Source: Ignavibacteria bacterium (GTDB lineage Bacteria > Bacteroidota > Ignavibacteria > Ignavibacteriales > SURF-24). From it: a DNA stretch of 64,000 bases. A model generated the notes under the pieces. That model had not been told where the DNA came from, searched no databases, and worked only from the letters and a program-made list of their open reading frames with translations. The first letter of the stretch is position 1. Each line of letters opens with the position of its first letter. Of the stretch, positions 10,301 to 16,818 are shown in pieces. Location of the stretch: the NCBI GenBank assembly GCA_025612375.1, contig JAAXKN010000008.1, forward strand, positions 92,514 through 156,513. Direction: 5' to 3'. The position numbers were made by a program, and so were the translations under genes.

Positions 10301-10568
10301 AGCCCAAAAGAATGCTGTCGGGCTGTTCCTTCTGTATGATCTTTTCCACAAATTCAGACTTGATCGGAAGGAAATAAACCTTGTCTGCAAACTGCTCGGA
10401 GGTCTGTATGGTTGCTATGTTCGGGTTTATGAGGACAGTCTGTACGCCGTCTTCTTTAAGGGCCTTAATGGCCTGGCTTCCCGAGTAATCGAATTCTCCT
10501 GCCTGGCCTATCTGAAGGGCCCCGGAGCCTAGAATTAAAACTTTATTTGCTTTTCTTTTTATAATCAT
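7374..10568 (-). CDS. carB: carbamoyl-phosphate synthase large subunit
   Basis: The 1,064-residue large subunit makes carbamoyl phosphate from bicarbonate, ammonia and two ATP for pyrimidine and arginine synthesis. The two homologous ATP-grasp halves are both present. Each opens with a nucleotide-binding loop (LILGSGALQIGQAGEFDYSG near residue 11; VVLGSGAYRIGSSVEFDWC in the second half). The C-terminal MGS-like allosteric domain (about residues 930-1064) is complete. The start overlaps the carA stop by four bases (ATGA), typical of translational coupling. Length and motifs match the family; nothing is missing. Confidence 0.98.
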   Translation of the reverse strand: MIIKRKANKVLILGSGALQIGQAGEFDYSGSQAIKALKEDGVQTVLINPNIATIQTSEQFADKVYFLPIKSEFVEKIIQKEQPDSILLGFGGQTALNVGVELYEKGILDKYNVKVLGTQVEAIKNTEDRLLFANKVTEIGLKVAKSRTVNSYEETFTAAEEIGYPLMVRIAYALGGLGSGIVKNKEELAEKAKRAFSFTNQILLEESLYGWKEVEYEIVRDRYNNCITICSMENVDPMGIHTGDSIVVAPVQTLSAKENFKLRSIGIKLIRHLGIIGECNIQYALDPNSDDYRIIEVNARLSRSSALASKATGYPLAFIATKLALGYALNEVENIITQETSACFEPALDYITLKFPRWDLQKFSQVSTLLGSEMKSVGEVMSIGRSFEEVLQKAIRMLDVGMNGFVCNEIELGDLDKAIEAPTDKRMFAIARALQEGYSVEKIHELSKITPWFLYKMKNIVEVEKELSKKKLSKVSGDLLRDAKQKGFSDKQIALILKEEELSVRKKRKDLNIIPVVKQIDTLAAEYPAKTNYLYMTYNGQEDDIKTGEKEQIVVLGSGAYRIGSSVEFDWCCVNSVQTLNKLDYRTIMINCNPETVSTDYDICDKLYFEELTFERVLDIYEKENPDGIIVSMGGQIPNNLAVKLHETGVKILGTSPSQIDNAENRHKFSQILDELKVDQPQWSELTDLKEAKEFASRVEYPVLIRPSYVLSGAAMSIVLDEDELEFYLDKASEISKEHPVVISKFITGAREIEADAVADQGEVFCYAISEHVENAGVHSGDATLVLPPQRTYLETMRRVKIITKQIAEALEITGPFNIQFIAKDNDVKVIECNLRASRSFPFVSKVLKINFIDIATKLIMGERVNRIDRSSFDLDYVGVKASQFSFTRLKGSDPVLGVEMSSTGEVACLGDDFNEAFLKSSLSTGHREPKKAVMLSTGTLKDKAELLDSIKMLHERGLKFYATKGTADFLKENGMEAEVLYRPYDNVEPNIVTYLSEGKIDLVINIPKTNEKNELDSDYVIRRKAVDMNVPLITNTQFAKRYIKSLRMYSPATLEIKSWDEYN

Positions 10569-11632
10569 TTAAGTGACCTCACAAACATATCAAAAATGAA
10601 TTCCGAATCATCCGGTCCCGGCGAAGCCTCGGGGTGGAACTGGGCGCCGAATATCGGTTTGGAAATGTGAATAATACCCTCGTTAGTGCCGTCGTTATCG
10701 TTGTTGAACCATTCTCTCCAGTCCTCGGGCAGTGTCTCTGTGTTAATTGCGTAGCCGTGGTTCTGGCTCGTTATATAGCATCTTCTTGTGCCGGCTTCAT
10801 TGCAGGGCTGGTTATGGCCGCGGTGGCCGTATTTAAGCTTGTATGTATCGGCTCCTGCTGCAAGGGCAAGTATCTGGCTTCCCAGGCAGATGCCTAAGAT
10901 AGGGCGTCCGCTCTGAATTTCTTTCTTTGTATTTTCAATTGTAACTTTGCACATCTTGGGATCTCCCGGTCCGTTTGAGATCACCACGCCGTCTGCGGCT
11001 TCCCTTGTAAAATCATAATCGTAAGGCACCCTCATAACGGAGATATCCCTTTTGAGGAATGCCTGGAAGATGTTGTTCTTGGCCCCGCAGTCGACAACCA
11101 CAATTTTCTTCTGGCTTTTTGCATAAAAGACGGGTTCTTTTACGCTTACTTCACCTACGAGGTCTGTCTGGTTCGGATCCTCAAAATCCTGTTCTTCGCC
11201 CGTTTCAGTTACAATCTTGCCCAGCATGGTTCCTTTTTCACGGAGTTTCCTGGTGAGCATTCTCGTATCTATGCCGTAGATGCCGGGAATGTCCTGCTGG
11301 CACATCCAGTCGGATAGTGAGCGCGAGGCGTTCCAGTGCGAATAGTTTTCCGAGTAGTCGGATACGATTAGTCCCCTTACGTGAATCTGTTCAGATTCAA
11401 AATGCTTTAAGAGGTTGTTTTCCCTCGTGTCATCCGGCACGCCGTAGTTGCCTATGAGGGGATAGGTGCAGACGAGAATCTGTCCGCGGTAGGAGGGATC
11501 TGTCATGGTCTCAGGGTAACCTACCATACCGGTATTAAAGACCACTTCGCCCGTGGCATTCTTAAGGCTCCCGAAGGAATACCCGCTGAATTCCGATCCG
11601 TCCTGAAGTACAAGTTTAACTTTATTTTTCAT
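10565..11632 (-). CDS. carA: carbamoyl-phosphate synthase small subunit
   Basis: The 355-residue glutamine-hydrolysing subunit supplies ammonia to CarB through the inter-subunit tunnel. The N-terminal CPSase small-chain domain (VLQDGSEFSGYSFG, TGMVGYPETMTDPSY) is followed by a class I glutamine amidotransferase domain with the nucleophile Cys in GICLGSQ and the His/Glu pair in GAQFHPEASPGP. It is the first gene of the carAB operon. The leader upstream shows no PyrR-type attenuator that could be recognised by eye. Confidence 0.98.
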   Translation of the reverse strand: MKNKVKLVLQDGSEFSGYSFGSLKNATGEVVFNTGMVGYPETMTDPSYRGQILVCTYPLIGNYGVPDDTRENNLLKHFESEQIHVRGLIVSDYSENYSHWNASRSLSDWMCQQDIPGIYGIDTRMLTRKLREKGTMLGKIVTETGEEQDFEDPNQTDLVGEVSVKEPVFYAKSQKKIVVVDCGAKNNIFQAFLKRDISVMRVPYDYDFTREAADGVVISNGPGDPKMCKVTIENTKKEIQSGRPILGICLGSQILALAAGADTYKLKYGHRGHNQPCNEAGTRRCYITSQNHGYAINTETLPEDWREWFNNDNDGTNEGIIHISKPIFGAQFHPEASPGPDDSEFIFDMFVRSLK

Positions 11633-12053
11633 TTATATGATTGCCTGGTTATTAAAATCTTAAAGTACAAAACAGAGCTAAAAAATATTAAGCCAAAATC
11701 CGCCAATTTAGTTCCTTTATTATACAATCTGTTTAAATCCGGCCGCAGATTGTATAATTATGCAAATTGCCAAAAAAAAAGCCACTTCAAAAAGTGGCTT
11801 CTTTAAAAAACTATTTTTCCTTCATCCTGTGAAGTATTTACCCCGGGCCCCTTTTTGAAAGGGGAAAAATAAGCTTCTGGAAAGTTTCCTGTATTAAATT
11901 CCTTTGTATTTCTATAAAAAGTAATTTCCAATATCCTTACTGCCGGTTAAAATTTATGCAAAATTCTGACATTAAATATAATTAAAATGCCGCATAATAT
12001 CAATGAAACAATTCTGGTGGCTTTCATTTTGCACCAGAGGGCAGAAGGAGTGA
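11633..12053. other. 420-base intergenic region between carA and a membrane-protein gene
   Basis: No convincing ORF was found. The region holds the carA leader, a strong minus-strand terminator near 11,780 and, at about 11,848-11,866, a small hairpin (CCCCTTT-TTG-AAAGGGG) without a U-run. About 250 bases between the terminator and the stop of the 12,054 gene are AT-rich and look like an unusually long 3' untranslated region, or a place for an unrecognised small RNA. Confidence 0.5.
11771..11800 (-). terminator. rho-independent terminator
   Basis: A perfect 9-bp stem (AAGCCACTT / AAGTGGCTT) with a 4-base loop is followed on the minus strand by a run of nine T. It is a textbook terminator for minus-strand transcripts coming from the 12,054-13,075 gene pair, although it lies about 250 bases past the last stop. 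Confidence 0.85.
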
Positions 12054-12632
12054 TTACCTGAATTTAAGTGCCAGCCTGGGGTTGTCTTCTCTGATGAAGC
12101 AGAACAGTATGCCCAGTATTATCTGGAAGCCGGTAATAAAATTAAAATAAACTATTCCGCTATTCCATTCAAATATAACATTGATAAACTTAAGCATCAT
12201 GGATGTTTCATATGTAAGCAGCAACAGATGAAAAACCTGAATCATTCCGTTTTTATAAACGTAACTTACCGTGTACTTGAAAAGAACAAAGACGATCATG
12301 AGGTGGATGATACCTATTAAGATTATCAGGTCTGAAGCCCGCAGGAAAGATATTGCAGCTATGTAAAGTATAAAAGCAGGAATGAGATAAAGGAGTCTTA
12401 AATACCTGTTTTGCTGAGGTAGAGATAAAAAAAGACCTGCCGAGAATAAAATAAACAGTGGAATTGACCATTCCAGGTTAAAATAGCCCAATGCCATTGT
12501 GACCGGGTCAGAAAGGCCAAGTATCAGGAAGTAATAAAAAAACCTGCCCCTGAACTGCCTCAGGGGCGGGAAAATCCAGATAATTACAGATAAATAAGTT
12601 ATCAGTTTTGCAATAATCATATTTAGAAGCAA
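12054..12632 (-). CDS. small integral membrane protein of unknown function
   Basis: A 192-residue protein made almost entirely of hydrophobic helices, about six membrane segments (for example LITYLSVIIWIF near the N terminus, LFILFSAGLFLSL, LIILIGIIHLMIVFVLF). No recognised domain or catalytic motif. A short polar tail (REDNPRLALKFR) ends it. The reading frame overlaps the stop of the preceding secreted-protein gene by about ten bases, so the two form an operon. I do not recognise the family. Confidence 0.75.
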   Translation of the reverse strand: MLLNMIIAKLITYLSVIIWIFPPLRQFRGRFFYYFLILGLSDPVTMALGYFNLEWSIPLFILFSAGLFLSLPQQNRYLRLLYLIPAFILYIAAISFLRASDLIILIGIIHLMIVFVLFKYTVSYVYKNGMIQVFHLLLLTYETSMMLKFINVIFEWNSGIVYFNFITGFQIILGILFCFIREDNPRLALKFR

Positions 12633-13075
12633 TTAGGAGGACACAATTTGGCCATATCCATGGTGCTTTCGGCGTATGTAAGAGTAACTACGTCCGCTCT
12701 TTTTTCAATGTGTACCTTATCCTCGCTTCCTCTGCTGAGCAGGTCCCTTACTACCGAGACACTGAATTTCCTGAATATTTCGGTAGGAAAAGAATTTTTC
12801 ATCTGCCCATAATTAAATATCACCTTTTTTTTGCCGTTAGCAATGTAAAGGTCGTCGCTGTCGTAATTAAACATAACATAGTCGCCTGCCTGATCAAGAA
12901 GAGCCTTTACTGCATTAACGTCAATATCGAACTTCTTAAGCACGGGACCGAACATCTGGTCGGCCTCGGCCTTTGTGAATATTTTTCCAATGACTTCCTG
13001 TGCGGAAAGAAGGTTTGGGACAAAAAACATAAAAAATGAGAAAAATAATAAAGTTTTAAGTATTGGGGTTTTCAT
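12623..13075 (-). CDS. small secreted/periplasmic protein of unknown function
   Basis: The chosen start is the ATG at 13,075, preceded by AAAAGAG; it gives a signal peptide (MKTPILKTLLFFSFFMF... ending LLSAQE). An ATG 51 bases upstream exists but would place 17 polar residues ahead of the signal peptide. The mature part of about 125 residues has a mixed alpha/beta look (FTKAEADQMFGPVLKKFD; DYVMFNYDSDDLYIANGKK) and ends in CPPNCF, two Cys that could form a disulfide. No known domain recognised. It overlaps the downstream membrane-protein gene, so the two products may act together. Confidence 0.7.
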   Translation of the reverse strand: MKTPILKTLLFFSFFMFFVPNLLSAQEVIGKIFTKAEADQMFGPVLKKFDIDVNAVKALLDQAGDYVMFNYDSDDLYIANGKKKVIFNYGQMKNSFPTEIFRKFSVSVVRDLLSRGSEDKVHIEKRADVVTLTYAESTMDMAKLCPPNCF

Positions 13076-13214
13076 CTCTTTTCCAGATTTTAGTACGAAA
13101 AAATACGGAACTATTTGCCGCATCACTTTAATGCGGAGCGTCGAAAAAACGCATAAAAGAATTAATAAGCAAAATAAATCTAAAAAATCCTGTCCTTAAG
13201 TTAAAATATTTAGG

Positions 13215-13880
13215 CTAAATAATCTTATTTAAAATAGCATATTTAATCATCTGGGAGGAAGACGATACTTTCAGCTTTTTCATAAGACTGCCTCTGTGCG
13301 TTTCAACAGTTTTCCTGCTGATACCGAGTATTGAACCTATTTCAGCACTGCTAAGGCCTTCACAGACATACCTGAGGACTTCCAGCTCCCTGGGACTCAA
13401 CTGCACATCCTCACGGCTAACGGTTTCTGTGTTATTTGCTGCAGAATACTTTTTAACAATTTCATCCAGCCTGCTTTCGGTGTAACCCTTTCCGAAATAC
13501 TGGTCCCCCTGGTAGACAGACTTAATGGCGAGCACCAGTTCGCCTTTTACAATACTTTTATGCACAAGTCCTTTTCCACCTGCATTAAGCACCTGATAGA
13601 CATATTCATCACCCTCATAAACTGATACAAAGAGTACTTTTGCTGCAGGATCTTTTTTTGTTATCTGTTTTACAGCCTCAATACCTGACATTACAGGCAT
13701 TGAAATATCCGTCAGAACTACGTCGGGATGTATCTCGGTGTATTTATTAATAAGATCACGCCCGTTATCCGCCTCGCCGACGACATAAATATCGTCAATG
13801 CTGTCCAGCAGGCTTACTATTCCGCCCCTGACCAGGTTGTGATCATCTGCAATAAGTACTCTTACAGGTCCTTCACTCAT
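13215..13880 (-). CDS. LuxR/NarL-family response regulator
   Basis: A 221-residue two-component response regulator. The receiver domain has the acidic pair in LIADDHN (Asp12-13), the phosphoacceptor Asp58 in VVLTDISMP and the conserved Lys in LVHKS. The C-terminal LuxR-type helix-turn-helix is intact (LSPRELEVLRYVCEGLS, ISRKTVETHRG). The ATG at 13,880 is preferred: it lies one base after the histidine kinase stop and has GGGAGCG upstream. Its partner is the kinase encoded just before it. Its targets are unknown; LuxR-type regulators bind short dyads, so the palindrome array 1.5 kb upstream of the operon's first genes is a possible target. Confidence 0.93.
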   Translation of the reverse strand: MSEGPVRVLIADDHNLVRGGIVSLLDSIDDIYVVGEADNGRDLINKYTEIHPDVVLTDISMPVMSGIEAVKQITKKDPAAKVLFVSVYEGDEYVYQVLNAGGKGLVHKSIVKGELVLAIKSVYQGDQYFGKGYTESRLDEIVKKYSAANNTETVSREDVQLSPRELEVLRYVCEGLSSAEIGSILGISRKTVETHRGSLMKKLKVSSSSQMIKYAILNKII

Positions 13881-13881
13881 T

Positions 13882-15069
13882 TCAATTCGCTCCCAGCGGG
13901 AAATCCGCAAATATAATTGTTCCGTCCTCAGGAGAAGAAGTTATTCTGAAAGTTCCGTTGTGGCTTTTTGCCCTCTCCTGCATATTCCTGATTCCCATCC
14001 CTTTTTTATTGCGGGGTTTATTCAGGTCAAACCCTATACCATCATCGGAAATAATGAGCCGGATTGAAGAGTTTTTTTTAAGGAGCTGAATATTAAATTC
14101 GCGGGCGCCTGAATATTTGATAATATTACTTAAGGCTTCCTGTACTATCCTGAAGATCGTGGTTTCAAGGCCCGAGTCCAGCCTTTCTTCCATATCTATA
14201 AAGTTTATGTTTCCCTGCATATTGCTCTTCCGCTTTATGTTGTCCACAAGCGTTATTAAAGCCGGTATAAGTCCTATTTCCACCAGTATAATCGGTTTCA
14301 GGGAATGTGAAATTTCCTTCAGGTCGTTTGTAATCTGTCCTAATATGCGTGAGATTTCCAGGTATTCGGGTGAATTTTCATTTCCCGTAAGGTCCGTGAG
14401 TCTTTTCTGAAGATAGAGCCTCAGGAGAATAAGGTTCTGTCCTACGCCGTCGTGCAGTTCGCGTGAGATCCTTTGGCGTTCTTCTTCAATTTTATTCTGC
14501 AGGTGATTTGAGAACTCCTCCAGCTCCTTCTGAGATTTTTCCAGCTCCTCCTGCTGAGTCTTAAGCTGTGTGATGTCGTGCAGATAGATCTGTGCGATAT
14601 TTAAGTAGCCAATACCATTTATCTGGACGGAGTAGTGTTTTCCCATGGTTTCTTCATAGAACAGGAAGCTTTCATTTTTTTCAATAAAATTTTTCAGTTC
14701 AGGATGAAAAGATGGAAGTATGGTGCTTATATGTTTTCCGGTAAACTCATTAAAGCCTTTGCTGTTTGCCGCGGGATTGGTGAAAATTATTTCGCCCGTG
14801 GAATCAATCCTCAAAAGTGGGTCGGGGTCAAGGTCTGCAAAAAGCGCCATAAGGCGTACATTCTGCATCTTCAGCCTTTTTTCCATATTGGAGTAATTTC
14901 TCTGCTGTGGTATAACTACATACCGGGCGGTAAGATAGAGTATTACCAGCACCAGGACTGTAATCAGCAGTGAAAAGTTGACGGGGTTGCGGTAATCCTG
15001 CAGGAGCTTAAGATACTCCTTTACCTCGTCAAAAATATTACTTTGCAAAATGTAAAAAGCTAACTTCAT
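13882..15069 (-). CDS. NarX/DesK-type sensor histidine kinase
   Basis: A 395-residue membrane sensor kinase. One transmembrane helix (about 33-50) is followed by a PAS domain (about 75-170), a coiled coil, then a HisKA_3 dimerisation domain with the phospho-accepting His206 in RISRELHDGVGQN and an HATPase_c domain (FRIVQEALSNIIKYSGA; ISDDGIGFD; GMGIRNMQERA). This class pairs with NarL/LuxR-type regulators, and one is encoded immediately downstream. There is almost no extracytoplasmic domain, so the signal is probably cytoplasmic or membrane-derived and read by the PAS domain. Confidence 0.93.
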   Translation of the reverse strand: MKLAFYILQSNIFDEVKEYLKLLQDYRNPVNFSLLITVLVLVILYLTARYVVIPQQRNYSNMEKRLKMQNVRLMALFADLDPDPLLRIDSTGEIIFTNPAANSKGFNEFTGKHISTILPSFHPELKNFIEKNESFLFYEETMGKHYSVQINGIGYLNIAQIYLHDITQLKTQQEELEKSQKELEEFSNHLQNKIEEERQRISRELHDGVGQNLILLRLYLQKRLTDLTGNENSPEYLEISRILGQITNDLKEISHSLKPIILVEIGLIPALITLVDNIKRKSNMQGNINFIDMEERLDSGLETTIFRIVQEALSNIIKYSGAREFNIQLLKKNSSIRLIISDDGIGFDLNKPRNKKGMGIRNMQERAKSHNGTFRITSSPEDGTIIFADFPLGAN

Positions 15070-15075
15070 TTGAGT

Positions 15076-15306
15076 TTAACTTACCACCTTTTCAACGAAA
15101 GCGTCAATGAACTTGTTGATTTTTTTTGACGTATCTGCATTTTGGCCGGCGTAGTCGATTGCCTCATATACGGAAACCTCGTCCAGTTCAGGGATTTTTT
15201 CCTGAATTTCTTTTGACAGATAGTACTTGTCCTGATACTGTGCACAGTCGAAGTACTGTCCTTCAAGGATTTCGCGCAGGGCTTTTTTCATTTTCTGCTT
15301 ATTCAT
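15076..15306 (-). CDS. small protein of unknown function, first gene of the two-component operon
   Basis: A 76-residue soluble protein starting at ATG 15,306 (a TTG one codon upstream is less likely). It is acidic and helical (KKALREILEGQYFDCAQYQDKYYLSKEIQEKI...), ending in VEKVVS, with no recognised domain. Its stop is six bases before the kinase start, so it is probably translated from the same mRNA and could be an accessory of the sensor. Its promoter region faces the palindrome array, which separates it from the TIR operon. Confidence 0.65.
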   Translation of the reverse strand: MNKQKMKKALREILEGQYFDCAQYQDKYYLSKEIQEKIPELDEVSVYEAIDYAGQNADTSKKINKFIDAFVEKVVS

Positions 15307-15362
15307 CAAAACATTCCAATATCAGAATGCAAACATACAGTTTCCTGTGAGAAAATCAATCG

Positions 15363-15391
15363 GTAGAATTACTGAGGGTCAGTAATTCTAC
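15363..15391. repeat. perfect 13-bp hairpin palindrome
   Basis: GTAGAATTACTGA, then GGG, then its exact reverse complement. It overlaps the first TCAGTA palindrome of the array. No U-run follows on either strand, so it is more likely a protein-binding site than a terminator. Confidence 0.7.
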
Positions 15392-15394
15392 TGA
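15379..15394. promoter_or_regulatory. palindromic site 1, TCAGTA-N4-TACTGA
   Basis: TCAGTAATTCTACTGA, a perfect 6-bp dyad with a 4-base spacer. It forms the outer end of the left arm of the large inverted repeat. It is the copy nearest the kinase operon. Confidence 0.7.
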
Positions 15395-15397
15395 GTT

Positions 15398-15415
15398 TAA
15401 AAGTATACACTTTTA
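15398..15415. promoter_or_regulatory. second palindrome type, left copy
   Basis: TAAAAGTATACACTTTTA, a 7-bp dyad with a 4-base centre. The reverse-complement copy lies at 15,656-15,673. Both are inside the 37-base inverted-repeat arms. Confidence 0.55.
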
Positions 15416-15461
15416 CTTGCTTTGTGCGAATTTAGCCCTTTTCCCAACGTTATTTCTTAAA

Positions 15462-15478
15462 TCAGTATTTTTTACTGA
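15462..15478. promoter_or_regulatory. palindromic site 2, TCAGTA-N5-TACTGA
   Basis: TCAGTATTTTTTACTGA, with a 5-base spacer. It stands alone between the inverted-repeat arms. Confidence 0.65.
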
Positions 15479-15582
15479 CTGGCGGAAAAATCTGATTCTC
15501 TTTGATTATCCTTTATAGGTTTACTGCTTTTTCTTGCTGCCGGGCCTGAAAAAAGTGAAAAATTTTTTTTCAGGATTGGGTG

Positions 15583-15602
15583 ACTCAGTAAAAATACTGA
15601 GT
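15583..15602. promoter_or_regulatory. palindromic site 3
   Basis: ACTCAGTAAAAATACTGAGT, a perfect 8-bp dyad with a 4-base centre. It is identical over all 20 bases to site 4. Confidence 0.7.
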
Positions 15603-15655
15603 TCTTTAAAAAGCTTTGAAAACAAGCTGAATTCACACAAATTTATTGCGCTTTT

Positions 15656-15673
15656 TAAAAGTGTATACTTTTA
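15656..15673. promoter_or_regulatory. second palindrome type, right copy
   Basis: TAAAAGTGTATACTTTTA, the reverse complement of the copy at 15,398-15,415. It sits just ahead of site 4. Confidence 0.55.
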
Positions 15674-15674
15674 A

Positions 15675-15694
15675 ACTCAGTAAAAATACTGAGT
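15675..15694. promoter_or_regulatory. palindromic site 4
   Basis: A 20-base copy identical to site 3. It is the outer end of the right inverted-repeat arm and lies about 30 bases upstream of the putative TIR operon promoter. Confidence 0.7.
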
Positions 15695-15708
15695 CACCCC
15701 CCTTAAAA

Positions 15709-15726
15709 ATCAGTATTTATACTGAT
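15709..15726. promoter_or_regulatory. palindromic site 5, abutting the promoter -35 box
   Basis: ATCAGTATTTATACTGAT, a perfect 7-bp dyad with a 4-base centre. Its last base is the first base of the TTGACA box at 15,726, the position expected of a regulator that blocks or recruits RNA polymerase. Confidence 0.7.
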
Positions 15727-15754
15727 TGACAGACCTTAAGTAATAGCTTATCTT
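15726..15754 (+). promoter_or_regulatory. putative sigma-70 promoter of the TIR operon
   Basis: TTGACA (15,726-15,731), a 17-base spacer, then TATCTT (15,749-15,754). Both boxes are close to consensus with ideal spacing. It lies about 105 bases before the TIR start, leaving a leader that can fold. Confidence 0.6.
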
Positions 15755-15859
15755 TGCCACAGGTAATTAAAAGACGGTTTCCCCCTTCTTTTTCTAAGGA
15801 AATCAGGCTTCCCGTCTTAAAAAATTAAACATGAAACTGTAAAATAAACAGGTGCCTCA

Positions 15860-16327
15860 ATGGTAAGCTTGTATTTTTCTTATTCGCATAAAGACCACCT
15901 CCTCAGAGATGAAATGGAAATCCGCCTCTCGGAACTCAAAAGCCAGGGAATTATTGATGAGTGGTTCGACAGCCGCGACCCTGCCTGCAGCGCAAATAAT
16001 GAAGCAACTAACCTCTACTTTGAAACTGCCGATATAATACTGCTTCTGGTAAGACCTTATTTTGTTGCTTCCGACAGCAGGTACAACTATGAAATGGAAA
16101 GAGCCATGAGAAAGCATGAAAACGGCGAGGCCAGGGTGATACCTGTTATTCTGGATCCCGGACACTGGCAGGGGACACCAACCGGTGAAACGATGCTTGA
16201 ACTGTTCCCCGGAAATCCTGAGGCCAACGGCGACATATTTCGTGAAATAACCTCTGCAATCTGTGCCGCGGTAGAGGAAATTAGAGGCTCGTCACTTCCT
16301 GAACTGAAACTCGCAGGAGAGGCTTAA
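15860..16327 (+). CDS. TIR-domain protein
   Basis: A 155-residue stand-alone TIR (TIR_2-like) protein. The first strand is SLYFSYSHKD, then GIIDEWFDSRDP, ETADIILLLVRPYFVAS, YNYEMERAMRKHE and ARVIPVILDPGHW, the standard order of the fold. Many bacterial TIR domains hydrolyse NAD+ or make cyclic nucleotides in anti-phage defence. The Glu in the YEME segment, near where the family's catalytic Glu is expected, is present. The loop after the second strand, usually Gly-x-x-Trp, reads ACSANNEAT and lacks both residues, so activity is not certain. It is the first gene of a three-gene operon behind the palindrome array. Confidence 0.85.
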   Translation: MVSLYFSYSHKDHLLRDEMEIRLSELKSQGIIDEWFDSRDPACSANNEATNLYFETADIILLLVRPYFVASDSRYNYEMERAMRKHENGEARVIPVILDPGHWQGTPTGETMLELFPGNPEANGDIFREITSAICAAVEEIRGSSLPELKLAGEA

Positions 16328-16333
16328 AAAACA

Positions 16334-16798
16334 ATGATTATAAAAGATCAGTACCTTATAAGCTCCGCCGGCTTCAGGCCGGGCATGAGCATAATATTCA
16401 GTAAGAAGAACAAAAACGATTTTATCCGCGCTGCATACATATATGCTGCCGACTATTTTAACGACTCATTAAGAAAACTGCACCTGGAATTTCCCCAAAT
16501 TGAAACCGCCTTTTGCTCCCTTGACGAAAGCCACTTTATGGCATCTGTATATTTGAACGGTACTGCTGTAAGCAGCTGCAGGATCTGGTTCGGAGGAAAT
16601 AACAGAATAACTTTCCTGACCGAATGCTCTGTGCCGGAGGGCTCTCATTGCGATTTTCTTGCCGCGGAGGAGGAAAAAGGAAGACTGTTCCTGAAATCCC
16701 TTCCTGATATCGAAAAGGAAAATAAGCTGACAATTAAACTCAGCGCCGAATACCTCTGGAAGAAATTTACTTTCCCATTAAAGAATATTTCAAATTAA
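16334..16798 (+). CDS. unrecognised protein, second gene of the TIR operon
   Basis: A 154-residue soluble protein, six bases after the TIR stop, with AGGAGAGG at 16,316-16,323 as a good ribosome-binding site. It has a mixed alpha/beta pattern: an N-terminal helix (FIRAAYIYAADYFNDSLRKLH), then strands (FMASVYLNG, SCRIWFGGNNRITFLT) and a C-terminal helix. No motif of a known nuclease, protease or transmembrane effector is visible. Its position suggests it is a partner of the TIR protein, as sensor, substrate-binding or inhibitor subunit, but that is inference only. Confidence 0.7.
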   Translation: MIIKDQYLISSAGFRPGMSIIFSKKNKNDFIRAAYIYAADYFNDSLRKLHLEFPQIETAFCSLDESHFMASVYLNGTAVSSCRIWFGGNNRITFLTECSVPEGSHCDFLAAEEEKGRLFLKSLPDIEKENKLTIKLSAEYLWKKFTFPLKNISN

Positions 16799-16818
16799 GC
16801 TCTCTTGAGGACAAATAA

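Larger units (their letters stand above)
15379..15694. repeat. 316-base segment bounded by 37-base inverted repeats (MITE-like or operator pair)
   Basis: Left arm 15,379-15,415 and right arm 15,656-15,692 are reverse complements over 37 bases with two mismatches; the inner 25 bases (15,391-15,415 and 15,656-15,680) match exactly. The interior is AT-rich, non-coding and holds further palindromes. No target-site duplication could be seen at the ends, so a miniature transposable element is possible but unproven. Confidence 0.7.
15310..15859. other. 550-base non-coding region between divergent operons, packed with palindromes
   Basis: No ORF of any credible length lies here. The region separates the kinase operon (minus) from the TIR operon (plus). 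It contains five TCAGTA-N4/5-TACTGA palindromes, two TAAAAGT-N4-ACTTTTA palindromes, a 37-base inverted repeat and a promoter-like sequence, each listed separately. A leader segment at 15,771-15,818 can fold through AAGACGG/CCGTCTT. Confidence 0.85.

Noticed and set aside
11633..11770. Pyrimidine-responsive attenuator before carA
   Set aside because: No terminator/antiterminator pair or PyrR-type binding loop could be recognised in the leader.
15857..16165. 102-codon frame antisense to the TIR gene
   Set aside because: The TIR fold is clear on the plus strand; the antisense product resembles nothing.
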